The notes under the pieces are model-generated. The model made no database searches, had not been told where the DNA came from, and saw nothing but the letters and a program-made list of their open reading frames with translations. Both the position numbers and the translations under genes were made by a program. Below, one piece after another: positions 37,441 to 44,927 of a DNA stretch of 64,000 nucleotides (positions are counted from its first letter, which is position 1; the number at the start of each line of letters is the position of its first letter). The stretch comes from an uncultured beta proteobacterium (GTDB lineage Bacteria > Pseudomonadota > Gammaproteobacteria > Burkholderiales > Burkholderiaceae_C), in NCBI GenBank assembly GCA_903822435.1, contig CAIJPE010000241.1, positions 24,327-88,326 on the forward strand, written 5' to 3'.

Positions 37441-38670
37441 TCATGCGGCCTCCACGTGCCAGCCCCACCCCGGCAGCGCCTGCCCGGCCACCGAGCGCGG
37501 CTCGGGCCCCAGGTTCACGGCCACCTGCAGCCCGCGGCCTTGGGCCTGCCGCTGGAAGGCCACGGCCGCCTCGTCCCCGGTCGCCAGCCAGGCCAGGGAG
37601 CCCCCCGCCAGTCCGTTGGCCAGCGCCGGGTGCGAGCGCTTGAGGTGCATCAGCCGTGTACAGAGTTCCTGCTCGGCCCGCGTGGACCAGTCGATGGCGT
37701 CCTTGTCGAAGAAGGCCAGCTGGCGATTCAGGCCGGCTTCCTGGCCGCCGTACAGCAGCGGCATGCCGGGCAAGGTAGCGGCCAGCACCGCCATGCCTTG
37801 CCAGGCCGGGCCGAAGAGGCTCGCGTCGCTGCCCTGCCAGCTGTTGCTGTCGTGGTTGGCCGTGAAGGTCATGCGGTAGGCATCCGCCGGGTACAGAGCC
37901 TGCCGGCGCTCCCACCAGGCATGAAGGTCGCTCGCGCGGCCCTGGCCGCGGGCGATCTTCTTCAAGACATCGAAGAGCGTCCAGTCGTAGCTCATGTCGA
38001 AGGCCCGCCGGTGGAGCTCGGGTGCGTCGGACTCGGCCAGCATGAACATGGGCTTGATGCGGTCCAGCGCGGTGCGGGCCTGCTCCCAGAAGGGCGTGGG
38101 CACGAGGCTGGCCACGTCGCAGCGAAAGCCGTCGATGTCGGCTTCGCGCACCCAGTGCGCCATGGCGTCCATCATTGCGGGCCACAGGGTGGGGCGGCCG
38201 TAGTCCAGGCCGATCACGTCCCACCAGTATTCGGGCTCGGCCTCGGGGCTGGGCCGGTAGGTGTAGGGGTGGATCTCGCCTTGCGCGTTGCGCTGGTACC
38301 ACTCGGGGTGCTGGTGCACCCAGGCGTGGTCCCAGGCGGTGTGGTTGGCGACCCAGTCGATGATCACCTTCAGGCCCAGCGCGTGGGCCTTGTCCACCAC
38401 GCGGCGGAAGTCGGCCGCGGTGCCGAACTCGGGGTTCACCGCGGTGTAGTCGCGGATGGAGTAGTAGCTGCCCAGCGTGCCCTTGCGGTTCTTCACGCCG
38501 ATGGGCTGGATGGGCATGAACCACAGGATGCCCACGCCCAGCGCCTGCAGGCGCGGCAGGTGGGCCTCGAACGCGGCCAGCGTGCCCTCGGGCGTGAACT
38601 GGCGCACGTTGACTTCGTAGATGCTGGCCTGGCGCGACCAGTCGGCGTGGTGCAGGAGGGGTGCGGTCAT
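37441..38670 (-). CDS. Cytoplasmic GH13 alpha-amylase family enzyme
   Basis: A compact 409-residue GH13 enzyme, with QASIYEVNVRQFTPEGTLAA and ILWFMPIQPIGVKNRKGTLGS, typical of small amylases without extra modules. Catalytic residues are D185 in GFRCDVASLVP, E213 in MLAESDAP and D274 in TANHDSN; region I is IIDWVANHT. No signal peptide is present. It stands alone on the minus strand, divergent from the DUF6445 gene by 118 bp, and no HexR-like operator was found there. Product specificity is unknown. Confidence 0.93.
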   Translation of the reverse strand: MTAPLLHHADWSRQASIYEVNVRQFTPEGTLAAFEAHLPRLQALGVGILWFMPIQPIGVKNRKGTLGSYYSIRDYTAVNPEFGTAADFRRVVDKAHALGLKVIIDWVANHTAWDHAWVHQHPEWYQRNAQGEIHPYTYRPSPEAEPEYWWDVIGLDYGRPTLWPAMMDAMAHWVREADIDGFRCDVASLVPTPFWEQARTALDRIKPMFMLAESDAPELHRRAFDMSYDWTLFDVLKKIARGQGRASDLHAWWERRQALYPADAYRMTFTANHDSNSWQGSDASLFGPAWQGMAVLAATLPGMPLLYGGQEAGLNRQLAFFDKDAIDWSTRAEQELCTRLMHLKRSHPALANGLAGGSLAWLATGDEAAVAFQRQAQGRGLQVAVNLGPEPRSVAGQALPGWGWHVEAA

Positions 38671-38788
38671 CGTCGGGTGCGGTTAGGGAAGGAACAGAGG
38701 CCCGGCGCATGGCTTTGGCCTCTCCACGGTGACCCACACGACGGCGGCACGCAACGCCTTGTGCCGGGCCTCGCCACTATGATGGGCG

Positions 38789-39535
38789 ATGGTCATGAGC
38801 ATGGCGCATTGGCTCGGCGAAGGCGGGCGATTCTTCAACCCCCATGCCGTGGTGCGGGAGGTGCCGCTGATGGCCGGCGCGCACTGCGTGGTGATCGACA
38901 ATGCGCTGGCCGACCCCGCCGCCATGCGCCTGTGGGCTGCCACGCAGCCCTTTCTGCCGCCGGTCGGTTACCCGTATCCCGGCCTGGTGAGCGAGGTGCC
39001 CCAGGATCTCTCCCAGCGCGTGGCCGAGTGTTTCGCCGCCCATGCCCGCAGCGCGCTTCAGGGGCGACGCACGCTGGATGTCGCGGTGCGCCTGTCGCTC
39101 ATCACCACGCCGCCCGCGGAGCTCGCCCCCGTCCAGTGGCTGTGCCATCGCGACCGCTTCGTGCACGGTCGCCCCGACATCCTTTTTGCCGCCGGGGTGC
39201 TGTACCTCTTCGAAGACCCGGCGCTGGGCGGCACGAGCTTCTACCGGCCCCGCAAGCCGCCCGCCGAGACCGAGCAACTGGTGGCCGACAGCCAGGCGCT
39301 GGATGCCCATGCCTTCAGCGCCCGCCATGGCTGGCAGCCCGGGTACATGAACGGGAGCAACGCCCACTTCGAACGCGTGGCGCAGGTGCCGGCTGCGTGG
39401 AACCGCATGATCTTCTACGACGGCGGGCTGTTTCATTCCGCCGATGTCGGCGAGCCGGCGCGCATGAGCGCCGACGCCCTGCAGGGGCGGCTGACCCTCA
39501 ACAGCTTCATCACCTGCCGCAAGGCTGCGACCTGA
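38789..39535 (+). CDS. DUF6445 family protein
   Basis: A 248-residue protein resembling the DUF6445 family, which commonly sits near flavin-dependent tryptophan-halogenase-like genes and TonB receptors. Visible features are HRDRFVHGRPDILFAAGVLYLFEDP, LGGTSFYRPR and a late His in FYDGGLFHSADV. The spaced His/Asp and the GGTSFYR block recall 2-oxoglutarate/Fe(II) dioxygenase folds, but I cannot confirm metal ligands. ATG 38789 or the in-frame ATGs at 38795 and 38801 are possible. It is convergent with the PEGA lipoprotein gene, 28 bp away. Confidence 0.75.
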   Translation: MVMSMAHWLGEGGRFFNPHAVVREVPLMAGAHCVVIDNALADPAAMRLWAATQPFLPPVGYPYPGLVSEVPQDLSQRVAECFAAHARSALQGRRTLDVAVRLSLITTPPAELAPVQWLCHRDRFVHGRPDILFAAGVLYLFEDPALGGTSFYRPRKPPAETEQLVADSQALDAHAFSARHGWQPGYMNGSNAHFERVAQVPAAWNRMIFYDGGLFHSADVGEPARMSADALQGRLTLNSFITCRKAAT

Positions 39536-39563
39536 GCGCCCGCGGCGGACGTTCCTGCACCCA

Positions 39564-40097
39564 TCAGCAGTCGTCGACGACTGCCTTGCTGGCGCCGGAG
39601 ATCTGCGCCTTGCAGCGGTCCGAAGCGCGGGCCTGGTCGCGCAAGGCCTGCTCCTTCATGCGCTTGGCCTCCTGCTCGCGGGCGGCGGCGAACTTCTTCG
39701 CGTTGTCCAGGTCGGCTTCCAGGCCGGGTGCCGCCTTCGGCCGCTCGATGGTGGCGCTGCGGTCGGTGCCCACCTTCAGGAAAGTGTAGAAGATCTCCTT
39801 GGCGCCGCTGGGCCACACCGCGGTGACGTCCGGCGTGCGGATGTTGTCGGTCTTGCCGTCGCTCTGGTAGGTGCGGGTCACCGGGGCCGTGCCGATGGGC
39901 TGGCCGCCCTCGAACAAGGTCGCGCCCTCGGGACTGGTGGTGTAGGTGAGCATGGCCGAGGTCGGCGGTGGGCCGCCGGCGCAGGCGGCCAGGCCCATGA
40001 CGGCGGCCAGTGCCGCCAGGCGGAGCATCGGGGTCAGTCGGTGCATCGGGGCGATCGACGAGGTCATGGACGGGTTGATCGACGGCTTGATGGACAT
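39564..40097 (-). CDS. PEGA-like lipoprotein
   Basis: A 177-residue lipoprotein with lipobox LAAC (about residues 36-39 in VMGLAACAGG). The next part, LTYTTSPEGATLFEGGQPIG, is a PEGA motif, a small beta domain found in surface proteins. The C-terminal half is a charged helix (LDNAKKFAAAREQEAKRMKEQ), possibly a coiled coil. GGGGAG lies seven bases before the ATG at 40097, supporting that start despite a long N-region. It follows the halogenase gene by 19 bp on the same strand and is probably cotranscribed. Confidence 0.75.
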   Translation of the reverse strand: MSIKPSINPSMTSSIAPMHRLTPMLRLAALAAVMGLAACAGGPPPTSAMLTYTTSPEGATLFEGGQPIGTAPVTRTYQSDGKTDNIRTPDVTAVWPSGAKEIFYTFLKVGTDRSATIERPKAAPGLEADLDNAKKFAAAREQEAKRMKEQALRDQARASDRCKAQISGASKAVVDDC

Positions 40098-40116
40098 TGG
40101 GTTCTCCCCAAAGTGG

Positions 40117-41637
40117 CTAGGCGGCCATGCGGCCGGGTGCGGCGCAGTTATCGGCGATGAAGCGGCTGTGCGTGGGCATGACTTCCACGCAGGCCTGGAT
40201 CACGCCTTCCACTTCGGCCAGGTACTCGGCAATCTCGGCTTCGGTCCGCAGGCCGGCCAGCGGGTGGCTCGACGCGGGCTGGATGCGCTGCCCGTGCAGC
40301 ACCTGCAGCCAGCTCAGCTTGGTGAACAACTCATTGCCTTCGCGGACCACGCGGCCATGGGCCTTGAACAGCGCGATGCGCTCGGCCAGGCTCTGCGGGA
40401 TCTCCATCTCGCGGCAGTAATTCCAGAACGGCGAATCGGTGCGCTCGGTGGCCTTGTAGTGCAGGATGATGAAGTCCCGCACCCACTCGTACTCCTGGCT
40501 CATGATGCGGTTGTACTGGTCGCGGTCGGCGGCGGCGAAGTCGGGCCCCGGGAACATCGTCAGCAGGTGCGCGATGCCCATTTGCACGAGGTGGATGCTG
40601 GTGGATTCCAGCGGCTCGATGAAGCCGCAGGCCAGGCCGATGGACACCACGTTCTTGTTCCACGCCTTCTTGCGCTTGCCCGTGACGAAGCGGATGGGCC
40701 GCGGGTCGGCCAGCGGGGCGCCATCCAGGTTGCCCAGCAGCACGGCCGTGGCTTCGTCTTCGCTGATGTACTTGCTGGAGAACACGTGGCCGTTGCCGAT
40801 GCGGTGCTGCAGCGGAATGCGCCACTGCCAGCCCGCCTGCCGGGCCGTGGAGCGCGTGTAGGGCGTGATCTCCTTGACCGATGCGCAGGGGACGGCCACC
40901 GCGCGGTCGCAGGGCAGCCAGTGCGACCAGTCTTCGTAGCCGGTCTTCAGCGCCCCTTCGATCAGCAGGGCGCGGAAGCCCGAGCAGTCGATGAAGAGCT
41001 CGCCCTCGATGCGCTGGCCCGACTGCAGCATGACCGAGGTGACGTGGCCATCGCCTTCGCGCGTGGCCACCTCGGTGATCTTGCCTTCGATGCGCTGCAC
41101 GCCCCGCGCTTCGCTGTAGCCGCGCAGGAACTTGGCATACAGCGAGGCATCGAAATGAAAGGCGTAAGCGATCTGCGACAGCGGCGAATTGGGCAGGTCC
41201 ATGCGGGGCCGCATGAATCGGTTCTGCGCACACGCCGCGGTGTTGATGGAGTAGTTCTCCAGCGGCCCGGCCTTGCCGGCCTGGTGCATCTTCAGCCAGT
41301 ACTGGTGGAAGTCGACCGTGGCGTTTTCCTGCCCGATCACGCCGAAGCCATGGATGTAGCGGTCGCCGAGCCGGGCCCAGTTGACGAACTCGATGCCGAG
41401 CTTGAAGGATCCCTGCGTCTGCTTGACGAACTCGTCTTCGTCGAAGTCGAGCAGCCGGTTGAACAGCGAGATCATCGGGATGGTGGCCTCGCCCACGCCG
41501 ATGGTTCCGATGTCGTCCGACTCCACCAGCGTGATCGGGTACTGCCCCTGGAGCACCTTCGCCAGGGCCGCTGCGGTCATCCAGCCGGATGTGCCGCCGC
41601 CGATGATCACCACGCGCAATTGCTGCTTCGTATCCAT
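40117..41637 (-). CDS. Tryptophan-halogenase-like flavoprotein
   Basis: A 506-residue FAD-dependent enzyme of the tryptophan 7-halogenase family (PrnA/RebH). FAD motif GGGTSG is at 13-18. Key residues of true halogenases are present: a lysine at position 79 (QGSFKLGIEF), the WxWxIP motif as W270-Q-W272-R-I-P, and E344 in IEPLESTS. In many proteobacteria such genes lie with TonB receptors for carbohydrates rather than in antibiotic clusters, and their substrate is unknown. It lies downstream of the large TonB receptor, with an intrinsic terminator between, and upstream of the PEGA lipoprotein. A partner flavin reductase is not seen in the window. Confidence 0.93.
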   Translation of the reverse strand: MDTKQQLRVVIIGGGTSGWMTAAALAKVLQGQYPITLVESDDIGTIGVGEATIPMISLFNRLLDFDEDEFVKQTQGSFKLGIEFVNWARLGDRYIHGFGVIGQENATVDFHQYWLKMHQAGKAGPLENYSINTAACAQNRFMRPRMDLPNSPLSQIAYAFHFDASLYAKFLRGYSEARGVQRIEGKITEVATREGDGHVTSVMLQSGQRIEGELFIDCSGFRALLIEGALKTGYEDWSHWLPCDRAVAVPCASVKEITPYTRSTARQAGWQWRIPLQHRIGNGHVFSSKYISEDEATAVLLGNLDGAPLADPRPIRFVTGKRKKAWNKNVVSIGLACGFIEPLESTSIHLVQMGIAHLLTMFPGPDFAAADRDQYNRIMSQEYEWVRDFIILHYKATERTDSPFWNYCREMEIPQSLAERIALFKAHGRVVREGNELFTKLSWLQVLHGQRIQPASSHPLAGLRTEAEIAEYLAEVEGVIQACVEVMPTHSRFIADNCAAPGRMAA

Positions 41638-41707
41638 GACGGTGGAAGGTGTGAGGCGTTGCCGGTAGAACGATTATGGGCAGGCACCCGGTCGGCTTGG
41701 CAAGCCC

Positions 41708-41748
41708 AAAATGAAAAGCCCCTCACCGACGGGCGTCGGCAAAGGGCT
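41708..41748 (-). terminator. Intrinsic terminator after the large TonB receptor gene
   Basis: On the minus strand a stem of AGCCC/GGGCT and CCGAC/GTCGG is followed by TTTTCATTTT. It lies between the TonB receptor stop (41765) and the halogenase start (41637), so transcription into the halogenase is probably reduced, or the halogenase has its own promoter. Confidence 0.65.
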
Positions 41749-41764
41749 CGGAGCGCTCGGGCCC

Positions 41765-44563
41765 TTACTGCAGCTTGTAGCTCAGCTTGAAGCCGTAGCT
41801 CGCACCGGTGTTGTTCTCGGTGTTGAGAGAGCCATCGGCCTTCAGTTCGCGGTAGGTCGGCTTGTTCAGGTTGTTGCCTTCGACGCGGAAGCCCAGGCCC
41901 TTCAGCGGACCTTCCTGGAACTCGTAGCCGATCTGCGCCGACACCCAGGAAGAGCCCTGGATGTTGATCAGCGCCGGGTAGCCCCCCACCGTGGTGTTGG
42001 TGACGCTGCCGACGTAATCGGAGCGGTAGTTGTCGGCCACGAAGGCGCTGAATCCATTGCGTTCGTAGTACAGCACCAGCTTGGCGTTCAGCTTGGACAG
42101 GCCAGGCAGCGGCATGCTCAAGCCGCCGCTGGGCACCTGCTGGTTGGGGTTCAGGCCGATCAGGTTGGGCAGCACGACCGAGCTCATCGTGTTGGAGTAA
42201 CTGGTCTCGATGCCGAAGCCGTTGAGCATCGGGGTCATCAGGTTGAACGGCAAGGACGCCGCCAGCTCGATGCCCTTCAAGTCCCCGCCGGTGCCGTTCA
42301 AGGTGGTGGTGAAGGTGCCGATCGTGCCGCCCGGCGGTACCGTCAGGCCCAGCGACTGCGCGTAGGACGCGAAGTCGAAGGCGGTGTTGGTGGCCGGCGT
42401 GATGTAGGTGTCCAGCTTCTTGTAGAACGCCGCCGCGCTGAAGTAGGCCTTGTTGCTGACGTACTTTTCATACGACAGGTCCAGCGCCGTGGCCTTGAAG
42501 GGCTTGAGGTTCGGGTTGCCCGCCGAGCCGACGAAGCGGCCGAAGGTGGCATTGGACGCATTGGTGTCCACCGCCGCCGCGAAGGAGTTGCGCATGTCGG
42601 TCAGGGTTGGCCGCGCGATCTGCTCGGACAGCCCCAAGCGCAGGAAGCTGCCGTTGCCGAAGTCGCCCTTCAGGTTGAGCGATGGCAACACGTCGGTGTA
42701 CTTGGTGCCGTCGGTCGTGAAGCCACCGGCCGGGTTGTTCAACGTCACCGCCGACGTCACCTGTGCGCGGTAGCCCGCCGAAGACTGGTCGGTGTTGACG
42801 ATCTGCGCGCCCACGCTGCCAGTGATCGGGATGCCCGCGTACTGGGTCTCCAGGTTGGCCTTGAGGTAGGCCGTGGTGACCTTCTCGGTCACCGTCCAGG
42901 ATTTCGACAGGATGTCGTCGTTGTACTTGCGGATCACCACCGCGCCCGGCCACAGGCTGGCTTGCGGATCGAAGGTGAGCAGGTTCAGGCCCGTGCCGCC
43001 GACGTTGTTCTGCACGTAGGCGCCGGCCGGCAACGGGATGCGGTCGTAGCCGCCGTTGGTGGCCGAGCCGAGCACGCCTTCGTCGGTGATGCGGTCCTTG
43101 CTGCGCTTGGAGAAGTTGCCGCCGAACTGAAGGTCGGTGAAGACGCTGCCCTCGGCGAGGTCACGGCGAAAGTCCAGGCGCACCGCATCGAGCTTGTCGG
43201 TGATGGTCGGGCCCTTGATGTAGCCGGCCTGCGGCACGGTGCGGCCGGCGTAGGGGCCGGTGGTGTACTGCACGCCGCTCCAGCCCGACTGGTCGCGCAC
43301 GGCGATCTGGGTGGGGTCGGTATAGGCCCCGGGGTTGCCCAAGGTGAACTGGGGTGTGCCTCCGCCATTCGTGAAGCTCAGGGTGTCGGCCGTGGTGATG
43401 CCGGCATAGGCCTCGATGTCCTTCTCGACGCGGGTTGCCTTGTTGTGGTTGAAGTCCAGCGACCCGGTCCAGGCGTCACCGAACTTGAGCTTGGACTTCC
43501 AGCCGGCCGACTCGATCTTGTCGTCGTCGAAGATGTTTTCGCTGTAGGCGATCAGGCCGCCCGGCGCGAGTTGGAAGGTGCCGCTCTGGACCACGCCGCC
43601 CACCACCGTGGCATTGGTGATGTCGCCGTTGTTGGTGCCGGCGTTGGCCTTCATCTTCTTCAGCGCCGTGTTGATCTTGGCGGAGTAGATGTCGATCTGG
43701 GTCGAGAAATTCTTGTTCGGCTTGTAGCTGAGGATCGCGGCCAGGCCGTCGCGCTTGTCGGTGTTGCGGTCGCTCTCGTAGCCCAGGCCGCCGCCGAAGG
43801 GGACGTTGATGCCGGTGACGGTGGTGCCGTCGGTCTTGGTGATGGTGGGGCTGTTGCCCCAGCTGCCATTCACCAGGGAGTTCGACGTGCCGTCGGCGTG
43901 CACGTAGCCCACCGCCACGCCCAGCTTGCGGTCGAGGAACTGGTCGATGTAGGTGAAGCTGTAGCGGTGGCCCTTGCCGGTGTCGGGCAGGCCCTGGCCG
44001 GTCTTGGTCTCGGCCGCCGTGGCGCCGATCACGCGCGAGCCGAAGGCCAGCGGGTCGATCAGCAGGTTGTCGATGGTGCCGGCCAGGCCGGCCGTCATCA
44101 GCGAGGCGTCGGAGGTCTTGTAGACGGTGGCGCCGGCGATCAGTTCGGCCGGGTACACGCTCAGGTCCACGCCGCGGCTGTCGCCCGTGCTGGTCTGTTC
44201 ACGCCCGTTGAGCAGGTAGCCGTTGAAGTCGGGGCCCAGGCCGCGGATGGTGACGTTCGTGGCGTTGCCGTTGCGGTCGCGCTGGGTGGTCACACCTGGC
44301 AGGCGGGCCAGCGATTCCGCGATGCTGGTGTCGGGCAGCTTGCCGATGTCTTCGGCCGAGATGGCTTCGACCACCCCGTCGGCGTTCTTCTTGACGCTGA
44401 TGGCGCTTTCGATGCCGCGGCGAATGCCCGTGACGGTGATCTGCTGCGCTGCGGGCGCGTCCTGGGCCAGGACCGTGCCCGAGGCAGACAACAAAGTGGC
44501 CACGGCAGCGGCCACCGGGGTGGCGCGCAGCCAGGGGCCGCGGGTGGAGGTCGGTTTCTTCAT
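41765..44563 (-). CDS. Large TonB-dependent receptor, probably for maltodextrins
   Basis: A 932-residue outer-membrane receptor of the large Caulobacter/Xanthomonas type. Signal peptide to residue about 34 (LSASGTVLAQ); TonB-box-like ITVTGIRRG; plug with GVVEAISAEDIGKLPDTSIA, SLARLPGVTTQRDRNGNATN and IRGLGPDFNGYLLNGREQ; long barrel ending SYGFKLSYKLQ. Receptors of this subtype often import dextrins or plant oligosaccharides. ATG 44563 is followed by a proper signal peptide, with GGAGA nine bases upstream. It is divergent from the secreted amylase at 44928, with two HexR-like sites between them, which ties it to alpha-glucan uptake by inference. Confidence 0.92.
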   Translation of the reverse strand: MKKPTSTRGPWLRATPVAAAVATLLSASGTVLAQDAPAAQQITVTGIRRGIESAISVKKNADGVVEAISAEDIGKLPDTSIAESLARLPGVTTQRDRNGNATNVTIRGLGPDFNGYLLNGREQTSTGDSRGVDLSVYPAELIAGATVYKTSDASLMTAGLAGTIDNLLIDPLAFGSRVIGATAAETKTGQGLPDTGKGHRYSFTYIDQFLDRKLGVAVGYVHADGTSNSLVNGSWGNSPTITKTDGTTVTGINVPFGGGLGYESDRNTDKRDGLAAILSYKPNKNFSTQIDIYSAKINTALKKMKANAGTNNGDITNATVVGGVVQSGTFQLAPGGLIAYSENIFDDDKIESAGWKSKLKFGDAWTGSLDFNHNKATRVEKDIEAYAGITTADTLSFTNGGGTPQFTLGNPGAYTDPTQIAVRDQSGWSGVQYTTGPYAGRTVPQAGYIKGPTITDKLDAVRLDFRRDLAEGSVFTDLQFGGNFSKRSKDRITDEGVLGSATNGGYDRIPLPAGAYVQNNVGGTGLNLLTFDPQASLWPGAVVIRKYNDDILSKSWTVTEKVTTAYLKANLETQYAGIPITGSVGAQIVNTDQSSAGYRAQVTSAVTLNNPAGGFTTDGTKYTDVLPSLNLKGDFGNGSFLRLGLSEQIARPTLTDMRNSFAAAVDTNASNATFGRFVGSAGNPNLKPFKATALDLSYEKYVSNKAYFSAAAFYKKLDTYITPATNTAFDFASYAQSLGLTVPPGGTIGTFTTTLNGTGGDLKGIELAASLPFNLMTPMLNGFGIETSYSNTMSSVVLPNLIGLNPNQQVPSGGLSMPLPGLSKLNAKLVLYYERNGFSAFVADNYRSDYVGSVTNTTVGGYPALINIQGSSWVSAQIGYEFQEGPLKGLGFRVEGNNLNKPTYRELKADGSLNTENNTGASYGFKLSYKLQ

Positions 44564-44663
44564 GGGGTGGTGTCTCCAGGGACTCACGTGGGCAGGTTTA
44601 CCGCCGGCGCGGGCTGTGAGTGCCCACGCCGATCCGTCGATCGGGTTCGTTCAGCCCGCACTG

Positions 44664-44678
44664 TGTATCAAAACTAGA
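44664..44678. promoter_or_regulatory. HexR-like operator upstream of the TonB receptor
   Basis: TGTATCAAAACTAGA, a degenerate TGTAG-N5-CTACA palindrome sharing the CAAAACTA core with the sites at 17061 and 52477. It lies about 100 bp upstream of the receptor start. Confidence 0.45.
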
Positions 44679-44827
44679 TTCTTCTGCTACCTGCGAAAAC
44701 CCTAGATCGGTGCGCCCATGAGCTCGGATTCGGGGCCTGCTTCACGGCTCTTCCTCTGGGAATGGCCGTGCTCGGCCGCATTACATGCACCAAGATCTGT
44801 GCGTGAAGGTCGTGCACTGCGAGAATT

Positions 44828-44842
44828 TGTAGCCAAACTACA
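44828..44842. promoter_or_regulatory. HexR-like operator upstream of the secreted amylase
   Basis: TGTAGCCAAACTACA, the most complete copy in the window: both five-base arms TGTAG and CTACA are perfect. It lies 85 bp before the amylase ATG at 44928. Confidence 0.65.
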
Positions 44843-44927
44843 TTGTCAAAAAAGCAACAGCCCGGCCCCGCAGAAACCCGGAGCCTGGCTTGGGATCGCG
44901 GCTTGCCCGGCCCAGAATCACGTCTCG

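Larger units (their letters stand above)
44564..44927. other. 364-bp intergenic region between divergent TonB receptor and amylase genes
   Basis: No gene is supported here. The frame of the amylase is open back to 44718, but that stretch has no domain. The region holds two HexR-like sites (44664-44678, 44828-44842) and an AT-rich island around 44660-44705 and 44820-44860 that contrasts with the high-GC surroundings, as expected for two back-to-back promoters. Confidence 0.6.

Noticed and set aside
37238-37444. 68-codon minus-strand frame starting with a signal-like MKPLLLACTGAWALVADA and overlapping the GH13 stop by four bases
   Set aside because: It could be the truncated start of a lost gene, but it runs antisense into the MATE end, has no domain and no conserved feature that I can name.
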